64,000 nt of DNA from Symsagittifera roscoffensis. Its lineage: Eukaryota > Xenacoelomorpha > Acoela > Convolutidae. Positions within the stretch are counted from its first letter, which is position 1; each line of letters opens with the position of its first letter. The DNA is taken from positions 1 through 64,000 of the forward strand of contig NW_026971233.1 of assembly GCF_963678635.1 (NCBI RefSeq), in the 5' to 3' direction. Below, piece after piece: positions 1-9,283 of the stretch. Under the pieces are notes generated by a model. The model was not told the origin of the DNA. It ran no database searches and saw only the letters and a program-made list of their open reading frames with translations. Position numbers and translations under genes: made by a program.

Positions 1-573
1 CACTTTATAGAACAATTGATTAATAAGATAAAAACAAAACACAAAGACAAAATTCATTTCGATGCGAGTCCTCAAGAAATCACGAATTGCATGAGCATTT
101 GGATGAAGGCAAATGAAGGAATCTCAATCCCAAGTCCCCAAATACCCAGTCTGTTAGGCTACAATGAAAAGCTTGATGAGAACGGCGAATATCACATTGG
201 TTACAAACTGATACCCTCCTTCGATGCATCTTATGAGGGAAACGAACTGTACGAATCTCATTTCCCATATGACTTATCAAGTGGGACCAGTCTAACTCTT
301 GTCTATATTGACATTATTCAATACCAAACTGTTGAAGATGCAAAGGCCCCATTGTTACGCGTCATTGATTCAAATAGACACATCAAAAACGGCAGTGCCT
401 GCAGCATTGAACCTGATCATCGAAAAAACTTCACTAATTTAGACTACAAAAAATTATTCACTTCATCTATACAATCAAAACCGGTACAGTTGCGCACAGA
501 AACTGGAAGACTAGTGCCCTTTGCAAGAACTGTCAAAGTTGTGTTGACTCTAAAATTCAAGCGCTTTGATTGA
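1..573 (+). CDS. Penton-like minor capsid protein, 5' partial
   Basis: The frame is open from the first base to a TGA at 571-573, giving at least 190 residues. The codon at 16 is TTG, not ATG, so the true start is outside the window. The protein is beta-rich with a conserved-looking end (RVIDSNRHIKNGS, then FARTVKVVLTLKFKRFD) of the sort seen in Polinton single-jelly-roll minor capsid proteins. Those form the pentameric vertices of the presumed particle. The assignment rests mainly on position just before the small basic protein and the major capsid gene, and on overall character. No frameshift is seen, unlike its neighbours. Confidence 0.6.
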   Translation, partial: HFIEQLINKIKTKHKDKIHFDASPQEITNCMSIWMKANEGISIPSPQIPSLLGYNEKLDENGEYHIGYKLIPSFDASYEGNELYESHFPYDLSSGTSLTLVYIDIIQYQTVEDAKAPLLRVIDSNRHIKNGSACSIEPDHRKNFTNLDYKKLFTSSIQSKPVQLRTETGRLVPFARTVKVVLTLKFKRFD

Positions 574-579
574 AAACCA

Positions 580-992
580 ATGGAACAATATTATGCAAAG
601 CAAGCTTCACTTCCTCATTTCTCTGGACACTACCGACAACGCGGCAGTGGATTTGGCGCTTTGGCTGCTGGTATTGGTCGTGTTGCTATGTCGTTTGCAC
701 GACTGGTTATTCTACCGGCTGCGAAAAAACTGGCAGAGAGCTTTTGATGAGTGCAGCCCCAGAGTTGATTGATGTCGCTATGAAAAAGAAGTCTCCTAAA
801 CAAGCATTGAAAAACACTGTCACAAAAACTGCAAGAAAACAACTCGGTGGTGTTAGACGTCGTCGAAAGACATCAATGAATGGATTACGAAGAAAAAGGT
901 CAGTAGGGGGCTCGAAAAAGAAAAACAACCATTCGAAGAAAAACCAGACCAGTGAGAAGTCGAGCAGATTTTTTCTCAAACATAAAAATTGA
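580..992 (+). pseudogene. Small basic Polinton structural protein, split by a frameshift
   Basis: ATG at 580 opens a frame with a Gly/Ala-rich segment (RQRGSGFGALAAGIGRV) and an Ala/Lys helix. It stops at TGA 745-747. A second frame starts with an ATG overlapping that stop (747) and runs to 992 with a Lys/Arg-rich tail (KKKSPKQALKNTVTK, then RRRRKTS). Small adenovirus core-like proteins with such an amphipathic start and basic tail sit next to the capsid genes in Polintons. The two parts read as one protein broken by one base. A translationally coupled TGATG overlap is formally possible but unlikely in an animal genome. Confidence 0.6.
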
Positions 993-2261
993 TCGCTAAT
1001 TTTTTACCTAATGAAGCTACCCATAGCTCTCTGGATGTGTTTGAAAAACAAACCCTTTTGATTACTTTTGAAAACGCTTTCGATCAAAAAATTGGACCTG
1101 TCTATTCACCTAGTGGACCAATGCTTGAATTTGAAATCACCGGTGACCGTAATATTTTTGTTGACCTGCAAAAAAATATATTTGGAAATACGATGCAAAG
1201 TAACGCAATCAAATGGAGCTGATCTGCAATACGACAACACTGATCCTACTGTGTCTGATTCACCGTTCCTCGTAAACAACTCCCTGTATTCCTTTTTCTC
1301 AAATGTCAATATTAATTTTGCGCATAAAATATTCATTGGAACAGAATTTTCTAACAGCAAAGGAGCCAAGGACTCATGGCTCAAGTGTCATAATATCGTT
1401 TTGAAAACAATCCCGCTGCAATAGATGCAGCTGATTTCACATCTCAACGAGAACTGGTCCGTGAATCGAGGGAAATTTGGTTCTATGGACCCGCTGGAGT
1501 TGATTTTTTTTACATGTGACAAGCATTTGTTGAGCGGTGTTACTCTCAGACTTTCCTACAGACGTTCTCATGAAGACTTTCTCATTATATCTGAAGATGC
1601 TGCTAAATAATTATAAGCTGCAAATACTCGAAGCGAACCTATATGTTAGAAAAATGACTGTGACCGACCATGTGCTCTCTGCCATTGAATCAACTTTGCT
1701 CAAAACTCCTGCAAACTACCCATATCAAGAAGAAATTACAAAAACATTTCTTGCAACAGCTGGTCAGCGCAGCTGGCAGAAGGAAGATATTTTTGCTCGT
1801 GAACCGGTGAGACAATTATAATAGCAGTGAACGCAAATAATGCATTTCTAGGAACAAACCGAACGAATCCTTTTCATTATCAAATGTTTGGATTGGAGCA
1901 AATTACATTGAGACGAAACGGTTTACCAATAGCAAGTACACCAATCAGTACACAAGATCATAAACGTCTCTTCTTCAACAGACTATCAGCGTTGGGTTTG
2001 CTGCACTGCCGGCTGGGAATCACCCTGGATAACTACCAACAGCACTTTATTATGTGTTTTGATCTCACTAGCACACATCAGGCAGCTCATGACTTCTTGC
2101 ATCCAGAACTTACTAACTGCTCAGTTTTACTCGATCTTCAATTCTCAAACGCTTTGACAGCAAACCTGAAAATTTTTGTTTGGGGTATACGCTCATCCAA
2201 TGTATTTATTATCTCCGACCGCAAAGTTACAAAGAACGTCCTTCCCATTTCGACAATCTGA
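989..2261 (+). pseudogene. Major capsid protein (double jelly roll), multiply frameshifted
   Basis: Coding signal passes through at least four reading-frame changes: 989-1222, 1068-1424, 1425-1610, 1537-1821 and 1827-2261. The N-terminal part (LDVFEKQTLLITFENAF, then GPMLEFEITGD and a following DLQKN) and the C-terminal part (NNAFLGTNRTNPFHYQMF, RNGLPIAST, then a FDLTSTHQAAHDF stretch) match the style and order of Polinton hexon-like capsid proteins. Total length, about 420 codons, is near the shorter end of that family. The first codon of the first block is TTG, so no authentic start is assigned. It cannot make an intact capsid protein as it stands. Confidence 0.65.
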
Positions 2262-2263
2262 AA

Positions 2264-2710
2264 ATGGATTAAATCCAGTTGCAGGACCTCATTCAGAATA
2301 ATAAACATCTGAAATATAAGTTTTTTGGAGTATTTGCAGCCGACAATTTTCCATCTCACATCCCAAACAATATCTTTATGATTGTGAACACTTCAAAACC
2401 AGGTTCTCCGGGGACACATTGGATTGCGATATGCAACAGAAGAAAGGTTTTATATTTTGCTGATCCTCTCGGTCTTCCTCTTTGGCAGTACACCAATCTG
2501 TATAAACGATTGAACGAGAATTTTCATCAGGTGACTGAATTGATGAAAAACTTTCCCATGCAAGACTCAAAATCTACCATGTGCGGTTCTTTTTGTATTT
2601 ATATAGCACATTTGATTTATGATAAAAATTTTAATGGTGATGCTTCTGATTTTGTTTACATAAACGATCATGTTTTGGAAAGTTTCCTAACTCACATGCG
2701 TACCCATTAA
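2264..2710 (+). pseudogene. Adenain-like cysteine protease of the Polinton
   Basis: The main frame from 2279 to the TAA at 2708-2710 gives 143 residues. Counting from the TTG at 2279, the likely catalytic residues are His47 (GTHWIAI), Asp62 (YFADPLG), Gln95 and Cys102 (MCGSFC). The seven-residue Gln-Cys spacing is that of the adenovirus maturation protease family, whose members cleave capsid precursors. The body is intact, but the frame is preceded by TAA at 2270-2272 with no ATG. An ATG at 2264 lies in another frame, so one base change near 2270 probably destroyed the start. Confidence 0.75.
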
Positions 2711-3481
2711 CTAACTATTTAATAAAGCTGATTTATACACTTTTCAATTTAATTTTGAACACTACATTCCTTTAGTAATTGAAATTAAACCCATTTGTTA
2801 ACTGAATAGCAGTAATCCGAGAAGTTAACCTTTAATCAAAGTAAGAAAAAAAAACAAAATCGATCTATGGGGGGATATCACCATACCAGCAACTGTTGCC
2901 TCCTTTCAGTACAATTTCCGGACGGGTTTCCAAACGCCGCCTTTCGGCTGAGAGTCCCAGCGCCATGCGTTTTCCTAAGAAATTTTATTCTATCTTAAAT
3001 TTTATAGTAACACTTAGGTACAAGTTTTGACAATATTTCTACACAAAAACGGATCAAACATACACAATACTCGAATTTTTCCTAACCCATATGCTTTTTC
3101 ATTAAACTATTATTTAGTTCTACATAACTGTTTTCGTATACTTTTCAATCAACTTGTCAATGAAATTAAGCTTCTGATTTCCTTTACAATTATGATTCTA
3201 TTTTGAAACGTTTTCTATCTCACATGCATTTTCATTAGCTTTAAACGACACTTGTTTTAGAAGATTGTGTGTATAATTCAACCATTTCATTTCATATCAA
3301 TTTTCACCAAGACCATAGATTTTGTAGAAACATTGAAAGAACCAATTCGCAAAGACCTTCAACAGCAAAACGCATTAAATAGTTTTAGTTCAATTGGAAT
3401 ACAACATAGCTTGCCGAGCTATAGGTGGCGCAAGGAAATAATATGTCGCCAGAAGGATTTTGTTTTAACCAACACAACTTT
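2711..3481. other. AT-rich spacer with decayed repeats of the Polinton 3' end
   Basis: No convincing gene. A motif around the protease stop (TCCTAACTCACATGCG, then CATTAACTA) recurs in degraded form near 3077-3110 and 3209-3245, each followed by similar AT-rich sequence with CTTTTCAAT. This suggests the 3' end was partly duplicated. A short plus-strand frame at 3267-3488 (73 codons) has no recognisable domain. A small GC-richer island at 2865-2985 stands out and is listed separately. Confidence 0.4.
2865..2966 (-). CDS. Small ORF in a GC-rich island, unknown
   Basis: On the minus strand an ATG at 2966 opens a 33-codon frame ending in TAG at 2867-2865. It is Arg/Glu-rich at the start and ends with NSCWYGDIPP. 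It is far richer in GC than the flanks, which is why it was noticed. The sequence just upstream on the minus strand reads TTTCTTAG before GAAAACGC, which resembles a splice acceptor, so it could be a last exon. I do not recognise the product, and chance is a fair alternative. Confidence 0.2.
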   Translation of the reverse strand: MALGLSAERRRLETRPEIVLKGGNSCWYGDIPP

Positions 3482-3718
3482 CACATAAGGATCATTAAGT
3501 ATAAAAATTATACATTGGGATCATTAATTTTACATAGGGATCATTAGCTATAAAAGTTACACATAGGGATCATTAGCTATAAAAACTATACAAAGGGATC
3601 TTTAGGTATAAATATTTGACATAGGGATCATTAGGTATAAAAATTTACATAGGGATCATTAGGTATAAATATTTACATAGGGATCATTAGGTATAATCTA
3701 TACCCAATGATCCCTGTA
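3482..3718. repeat. 27-31 bp minisatellite ending in a hairpin
   Basis: About eight imperfect head-to-tail units built on CATAGGGATCATTAGGTATA plus a variable A/T run. One unit is shortened. The last unit (3674-3695) is followed, after three bases, by its near-perfect inverse (3699-3718), giving a stem of about 20 bp. The array ends exactly where the minus-strand coding-like block begins. Confidence 0.85.
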
Positions 3719-3722
3719 GGGA

Positions 3723-4637
3723 TCACCACCCCTCATCCCGGTGTCGTATATCTATACTACTTATCAGAGAGTGTATCTTCGGTGTAGTTCTCATCTGTTC
3801 TTCAAAGTACCGTAACACTACATCTTTCCATGGAAGGCTCACCAATTGCTCAATCGTTTCCGCCTGCATCTCAGACGACGCTAGCGTCCCGTATGCTTTC
3901 TGATTGAGGGTGATGCCTTGCATCATTGTCTCCAGATAACCTTCCATGGCACTCTTGTCTTCCAGAGCCATTAAGTGTCCTCTGGCCGAGTTTCTGTACT
4001 CCATCATCTCCATGTATCCACCGGCGGGTTCCTCTATTGCTACAGTCTCCGACAGTGTCAATTGGTTATATTACACTGGGACCAGTTGTCCTACAACAAT
4101 TCCCTTTCCGTGGTTCATGGGAGACGGTTTAAAGTCTTTCATGGTACTTTCTCCACACTGGCTGAGTATTTCCATTTCTAACGTTGCTCCAGTCAGAGTG
4201 CGGTCACTCCGTTTGGATTTATAACCTGTCGACTTTATCCCTGCCATAATAATGGGCGGCACCATTGCTACATCCGTTAACATTCTGTCCGTGCCAGGCA
4301 ATCGATCATCACCTTGTCCCAAATCAATGACTTCTCCGACTCGTCTCCTTTTCGCTGAGTTGACAGCTTTTATCGATATTTCCGAATCCACCTTCGTCTT
4401 TCCCGCTCTCCTCGGTATCACTTTGCTGCCTAGATTCATCTTCATCTCATTGATTTTATCAATCACCGATTTCGATCGCATCGTTCCTTTCCTAGTTCTC
4501 GACAGATATATAACTTCTTCTTTATTCTCTTGCGGTGTCATCTTTATGAGAGAGTTTGCTTCACTTTCGTCAGTGGCTGAGTCGATCAACAACTCACTCA
4601 ATCTCCCTTCATGGTTCACACTCGTTGAGTTTGTCAA
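3723..4637 (-). pseudogene. Unknown protein segment, one in-frame stop
   Basis: One frame of about 305 codons runs from ATG 4637 to TGA 3725-3723, interrupted by a single TAA at 4073-4071. The N-terminal half is basic with an NLS-like patch (SAKRRRVGEVIDLGQGDD). The second half is Met/Glu-rich and helical (MEMMEYRNSARGHLMALE, EQLVSLPWKDVVLRYF). The stop lies against the hairpin that ends the neighbouring minisatellite, so the natural end may have been lost. No family recognised. Confidence 0.4.
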
Positions 4638-4966
4638 GGACTTCCCGCATCAGTGGTCGGTTGAGACCTATTTTCAAAATGGACTGGGTTCCTCAGCTCT
4701 GAACCACTGTCCAGATTTCCTCCAAGAAGGCTACTCTGTCCAATCTGCATCCCGTCCTATTCTCATGGTCTCGGTGATGTACTTCCCACTCTTCTTCGGG
4801 TAATGTTCCCAAGAAGGGTACTCTGGCAGCGCCTTCTATCCTTCTTCTCCTTGGTGATTCCATGAGGAGTCTTTGTTCATTGTTTTTAGAATTTCCCGGA
4901 GAGATGCTCTCGGCAAATTCCGTTTCATTTCCGCAAAAGCTGACGGAGGCTCCAGTGTCGAGTTAC
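4638..4966 (-). pseudogene. Decayed link between two unknown segments
   Basis: Coding-like stretches in two frames: one continues about 47 codons past the WKRLNQQM end of the preceding fragment, and the other contains MESPRRRRIEG, ending in a stop near 4700. They bridge the neighbours and suggest at least two frameshifts. Nothing functional can be named. Confidence 0.25.
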
Positions 4967-5752
4967 CTACATTTGCTGGTTCAGTCGTTTCCAACGCGTC
5001 TGCGTTATTTCAAAGTCACTGAATAAATTGATATCCAGGCTGTATTTTTCTCCTGTCGAGGCTTTATCATCCTCCTTCTCTGCTTGATCGGGATCCTCTT
5101 GCATAGGCTCTTCCGATCGACGGCTTCCTCCCTGCCCATCATCTCCTCCTGAAGTATCTCTAGAACTTGAGGGTCCTTGCTTTTCAGTCTTGGCCCGTTC
5201 CGGAAATTTCGGTATGATTAATCTGCCAGCTGATTCATCTTCCTCTTCTCCATGGACCACTTTGATTTCCTCATAGCCGAAGGGTGCCAGGAAGATTCTC
5301 GTCTACAACGTTCCTCCCACTGTTAACTCCTGTTTCACTATGGTCAAAATCAGGGACGCCTCTGGTAATTCGTCTCTGCCTCTCATCCTCATAGGCGCTA
5401 GGTTTAATTCCGTCCATTCCGTGTCAAACGCTCCAGGCTTCGGAGTTGCGGCATTGCTTATGCGCCTTCATGTCGCTTGATCCGTGTGAGCAAATCGCGT
5501 GTACTGTAACACTGCGGCATTTCTACCCACAAAAAACAGATCCATCGTTTCCGAGAATTTCGCTACCCTCCTTTCATTGGTCTCAAACGCTCTCAATCTA
5601 GGAGTTTGTAGTACGGAGACTGCTCCGAGCAATATCCTTCTTATCAAAGGGAATTCAGGGATTTCCTCTGGCAGCTTCTCGTAATCACCCCAGTCTTTCG
5701 TCTCTTCTCTCACCTTGTGGTATGCCGCAGTGAGACGAGGAATTCTTTTCAT
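4967..5752 (-). pseudogene. Unknown protein segment with an acidic, Ser/Gly-rich tail
   Basis: A single minus-strand frame runs from 5752 to 4967 with two in-frame stops (TGA ending at 5468 and a TAG further on). The first part is globular-looking (EEIPEFPLIRRILLGAVSV). The middle holds FDTEWTELNLAPMRMRGRDE. The last part is a low-complexity acidic linker (EEEDESAG, SSSRDTSGGDDGQGGSRR). The disordered acidic end suggests a linker between domains of a structural or accessory protein. Function unknown. Confidence 0.4.
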
Positions 5753-5768
5753 CTCACCATTCTTCTTG

Positions 5769-6251
5769 TCATAGGGCGACCGTCATTTCTGGCTCTGCTA
5801 TCTTTCCAAACAACAGATATTCGCTCATGAGTTCTCGCAAAACATGCTGCTCACACCAGTTCAGCACACTCCCGTCCACTGCTGATATGGGGTTCAGGTG
5901 CAGCACCGACCTCCTGTACGCTTCCACCTTAACATCAGGGAACGCAAACATGACTGCTTGTCCATAGATCACTGTTACAAACTCCGTGGCTCCTCTGATC
6001 AGCGCTAAGGGATCGGTCCTCATAGCTAAGCTTAGATCAGTTAGCAGAGGCATGCCCTCGACATGTCGTCTCACGTCTTCCTCCCTCTCAATAGTCTCAT
6101 CCTCTCCTGTTCCAAAGCGATTCTGATGCAGGAGGTACTGGATAAGAGTATGTCTCAGATCTCTTATCTTATTCCACGAATCCGTGGCTTTCTTTACATC
6201 AAATTTCCTCACATTCTCTCTCATCTGCTCTGGGTAACATGTCAGGTTCAT
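5769..6251 (-). pseudogene. Unknown protein segment (160 codons)
   Basis: This is the longest uninterrupted stretch in the first half of the block: mixed helical, with Trp and Cys residues and motifs such as ATDSWNKIRDLRHTLIQYL and VDGSVLNWCEQHVLRELM. It ends in TGA at 5769-5771. A single base change there would carry the frame on into the next fragment, so this is probably the middle of a longer protein. No family recognised. Confidence 0.4.
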
Positions 6252-6337
6252 CTATCCTCCCAAGTTTCCATGGGTTATTGCAATCAATGTTAGAAGTCTA
6301 TCTAACCACAAGTTCTGAACTCCTTTCACAGGTCCTT

Positions 6338-6778
6338 TCACAGAACTACCGGTCCTTTCACAAAGTTTTCTGCTCCAAAAGTCCCGAACAAGGCTAGTAG
6401 TTCAACGATTGATAATTCCACTACTGCTTGGAGGAATTCTTTTATCAAGTATCCAGAGAGTTTTGGGTAGACTTTTGCCAAGAAGGACGCGGTCCATCCG
6501 GCTGCCAGCCATTCCAGCATGCTATCAGTCCGTTCAAAGCCTTCTTCTCCCCTTCACTTCTCAGTCCAGAAAGTTTCCAGGGTAACTTGGCACACTCTGT
6601 TTACAAACTCGGCTGCCTTCTCCTCGGCATTTTTGGCCAGCTTCACCTCCTTTACAAGGTAGGCATGGATCTTCCTGATCATCACTGCGCCTTGCTTAAA
6701 AGCATCCGCGCCCAATGCCGCTACTCGGGGAGTTAGATGTAGCCACTGTTTAGCTTCTGGTTTGGTTCTCAAAACCAT
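6338..6778 (-). pseudogene. Unknown helical protein fragments
   Basis: Frame 6554-6778 (75 codons) is Ala/Lys-rich and probably helical (GADAFKQGAVMIRKIHAYL, then AKNAEEKAAEFV). Frame 6338-6520 (60 codons) is hydrophobic, with an Ala/Leu-rich stretch (VVELSIVELLALFGTFG) that could be a membrane or buried helix. They are separated by stops and a frame change and lie in line with the fragments on either side. Function unknown. Confidence 0.3.
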
Positions 6779-6784
6779 CGCCTC

Positions 6785-7158
6785 CTAGTGTGCTCTGGTA
6801 TCCTTGGAGTTATTTCTTCTCTCTCCTTCCTCTTTTATGTCCATTCCTCGGAACCATAAGTTATTCGACATCGCCATATTTACTCGATGGTCGTCATCTA
6901 TTCGTGGCTTCATTTTGAGTTGTCGACTAAAGTTGGACAGTTCCAACCCAGCACCTCGTCCAACACTATCATGTGTAGTGAGTGGTCCTTGAATCCTCTC
7001 ATTGCGTTCGAGATATACGACCACACCGACGGTAGTTCGGCCCTGAGTGGTCTCAGATTCTCCATCTGTATCTCGCGATTTGGGGCCGATCTGATTACAT
7101 CATATTTTCCTTCTGAGAGCAAAGCCACAATCGCATACACGAACTTTAGTCCATCCAT
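6785..7158 (-). pseudogene. Unknown protein fragment at the head of the block
   Basis: Two overlapping minus-strand frames (6910-7158 and 6785-7024) read as one protein with a frameshift near 6960-7020. The first part contains REIQMENLRPLRAELPSVW and the second MKPRIDDDHRVNMAMSN. The ATG at 7158 lies just past the junction with copy A, so the start may be created by the fusion. No domain, signal peptide or membrane helix is recognised. Confidence 0.35.
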
Positions 7159-7276
7159 TTTCGATCCACCATTTCAGGTTGCTTGTCATGCGGTCATTTC
7201 TCTGCGCTCTTAGTAGATCCGAGAGTCTGTATCCGCCTTGAAGTACGTCTTCATGAACCTCATCTGACTATTCAGC

Positions 7277-7534
7277 TCATTTGGGCTGATGTGTATCTTC
7301 TTCCATCTTAACGAACCAAATCTTTGCCAATGGCTGTGTTTCCTGTTCGAATGGCTGAAGATCAGTCCTGACTACCTCCTTTTGTGGCAGCAGACTCATC
7401 GAAAGTTTCGCTACCGCTATTGTTTCCAGACCATCCGCTGCGTTATCAAAGACTCTTTCTCCTGGTATGAGGTAGCGATCACTGTCAGGTTCCTGGTATA
7501 CCTCTCTATCCAGATCCCTTGCTCGAGTTTCCAC
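7277..7534 (-). pseudogene. Pre-integrase segment, copy A
   Basis: 86 codons with ARDLDREVYQEPDSDRYLIP and LLPQKEVVRTDLQPFEQETQ. The same segment in copies C and D leads directly into the integrase zinc-binding region. Here it is followed (7160-7277) only by the short piece equivalent to the RAQRNDRMTSNLKRW helix before the sequence switches to the unassigned block. The integrase proper is therefore missing downstream. Confidence 0.6.
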
Positions 7535-7713
7535 TATTAGTGTGTAGATCGCTAGTTCTGACAGTTCCGATCACAAGCATGAGATCCTGTCTGAGTAGGT
7601 GTCAATTCCTGAGTTTCGAGATTTGTCATCTGTTAAAGAGCCTGTGACGGAATCTGCACAATCTCCTGGGTCAGTTCTGTACTTTCTTCGCATCCTTCTG
7701 AACTCCCCGGACA

Positions 7714-8104
7714 TTATATACTTGTATAGGACTTTGTCTTTATCTCATCTCTTGCAAGCCACAATCCCGTCCTTTTTCAAGAATAACCTTCCCTCTTTCT
7801 GCATAAAATACTGTCGCAGAATGCGGTAACTGTCTTCCTCATCTGGGTAACTTTTAAAAAAATCACAAAAAAATATATTATCGCAAAAGACGAAACATCA
7901 CCACAATTGGAAGGTAAGTACGCAATAAAAACTGATTCTGACACTACGCCAATAAACACCTTAGAACACTTTCCACTATATCTTGATTGTCAAAACAACC
8001 ACAATGAAGCAGATTTATTAGGAAAAGGTTATACTTGAAAAAGGACGGGATTGTGGCTTGCAAGAGAAGAGATGAAGACAAAGTCCTATACAAGTATAAC
8101 GCGT
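7714..8104. repeat. Inverted duplication of an integrase fragment
   Basis: About 80 bases of the integrase N-terminal region (the part encoding NKDGIVACKR) occur twice in opposite orientations, at about 7714-7795 and 8022-8104. They are separated by about 225 bp of AT-rich sequence without a gene. In copies B and C the same sequence occurs once. It looks like a fold-back rearrangement inside copy A that removed the real integrase. Confidence 0.7.
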
Positions 8105-8140
8105 TAGTGTTGCCGCAACCCTCATCTGGAACTTTTTCAT

Positions 8141-8890
8141 CTACATCAGACTCCCCGGACAAACTTCCTTGTCCCGGGTGTTGATCTTGAACTCGCCGGC
8201 TCCTCTCACCGTTCGTCTCCCGGACAAACAATCTTGCACCTGGTTTCGTTCAACCTTTTCACCTTCTTTATCCTGGTCCACAAAGGTAACGGTTTTCTTC
8301 TTTTGGGTATCGTTCCCCTGTTCTTTCCGTCTGTAAGAAATATTGGTTGAAACCTCGTGTGGTATTGAGGATACTAGTTGCTGAACTATTGTCCTACAAT
8401 CCCTCTCGTTATCTTTGTGTTGTCGTCTGGACGGCATGATCTTCACCTTCTCACTGACTGTCAGTGATGCCACTGCTGCTGCCAACTCGGGGTCATCTCT
8501 GGTCACTTCTCTCTTTAACAATCCACCCAGCATCCGCATCACTTGCGGTGTGATCTGCACCGTTTTATCAAATAATGAGAGGCTGTTAATGTTGATGCGA
8601 TAGAGTTCCTTCTGGACCAGGTTCGAGCGCAGCAACAGATCCAAGGGCACCGGGTCCTTCTTGGATAAGATCTTTATCTCGGCTTCTTTCTCTACAGGTA
8701 ACTCAGTTTGTCCTGGAATTGGATTTTTAGACTTGTCCAACCATCTCGTTAAGGGAAGCGCTTCATAAGTTTCTTTGTCCAGAAACGAGAATCCTTCCTT
8801 TATTTCTGCCTGACTGGCCTGCTTCTGTTCTAGTCTCTCATAGAACTCGTTTTTTTTTGCTGAGGCTGTCAGCATTCTGGTGTTTGTCAC
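8141..8890 (-). CDS. Connector between RNase H and integrase, copy A
   Basis: 250-codon frame with EGFSFLDKETYEALPLTRWL, a helix-rich middle (VQITPQVMRMLGGLLKREV), a patch of basic residues (KIMPSRRQHKDNERDCRT) and a charged end. Copies B, C and D have the same region in the same place, so it is a family-specific spacer of Pol. No enzyme motif is visible. In the intact element it would be internal to Pol. From about 8150 the frame continues into family-conserved GQGSLSGESDV-like sequence in another frame. Confidence 0.6.
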   Translation of the reverse strand: MTNTRMLTASAKKNEFYERLEQKQASQAEIKEGFSFLDKETYEALPLTRWLDKSKNPIPGQTELPVEKEAEIKILSKKDPVPLDLLLRSNLVQKELYRININSLSLFDKTVQITPQVMRMLGGLLKREVTRDDPELAAAVASLTVSEKVKIMPSRRQHKDNERDCRTIVQQLVSSIPHEVSTNISYRRKEQGNDTQKKKTVTFVDQDKEGEKVERNQVQDCLSGRRTVRGAGEFKINTRDKEVCPGSLM

Positions 8891-9254
8891 GCATCCTGTG
8901 CTCGATTATCATGTGGTAGCAATCTAATCTCACTATCCACCTTCCTATATAACTCTGATCCATCGAGTATGTCTTTAACCAGGATAGCGCCCTGTTGTCG
9001 ACGCGTAACTTAAAGGGAGCGCTCCCCAAGTATATGCGGTACTTTTCCACAAATGTGACTACTGCAAGCATATCTGCTTTTGGTGCACCATATTTCATCT
9101 CAGTGTCACTTAACACCTTACTGCCATATGCAATGGGACGGAGAACGGTTCTCCCATTCCATTCTTGCTCCTGATGCAGTATTCCCGAGATGGCTACTAC
9201 TGCTGCATCTGTGTCAAGAACATACATGCCCTTTTCAGTAGGCATGCCTCGCAC
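8838..9254 (-). pseudogene. RNase H domain, copy A
   Basis: Frame of 139 codons containing VLDTDAAVVAISGILHQEQ (first catalytic Asp), PIAYGSKVLSDTEMKYG, LAVVTFVEKYRIYLG and a later Asp in LRVDNRALSWLKTYS, ending with HRMRDKHQNADSLS. This is the RNase H1-like domain that follows gypsy reverse transcriptases and removes the RNA strand. It overlaps the next frame (8141-8890) after a single frame change at about 8850. Confidence 0.8.
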
Positions 9255-9283
9255 AGTTCCCGCTTTATGTTCTCAAAGGCCGT

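Larger units (their letters stand above)
1..2720 (+). mobile_element. Polinton/Maverick fragment (capsid and protease module)
   Basis: Four adjacent plus-strand coding blocks have the content of the structural module of Polinton (Maverick) self-synthesising DNA transposons: a penton-like protein, a small basic Ala/Gly-rich protein, a double-jelly-roll capsid protein and an adenovirus-type protease. No polymerase B, integrase or packaging ATPase is visible, and the first frame is open at base 1, so the element extends upstream out of the window. Several frameshifts show it is a fossil. No terminal inverted repeat is recognisable, so the right boundary is approximate. Confidence 0.75.
3723..7160 (-). 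other. Unassigned coding-like block fused to retrotransposon copy A
   Basis: About 3.4 kb of minus-strand sequence with near-continuous coding potential, broken by roughly eight stops or frameshifts, read from 7158 down to 3723. Base composition resembles the retrotransposons, not the AT-rich spacers. At about 7160 it joins copy A abruptly within the part that in copies B and C leads into the integrase, so it is either the accessory region of another element or unrelated DNA joined by recombination. I recognise no domain. It could be one decayed polyprotein or several genes, and the fragments are listed separately. Confidence 0.5.
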
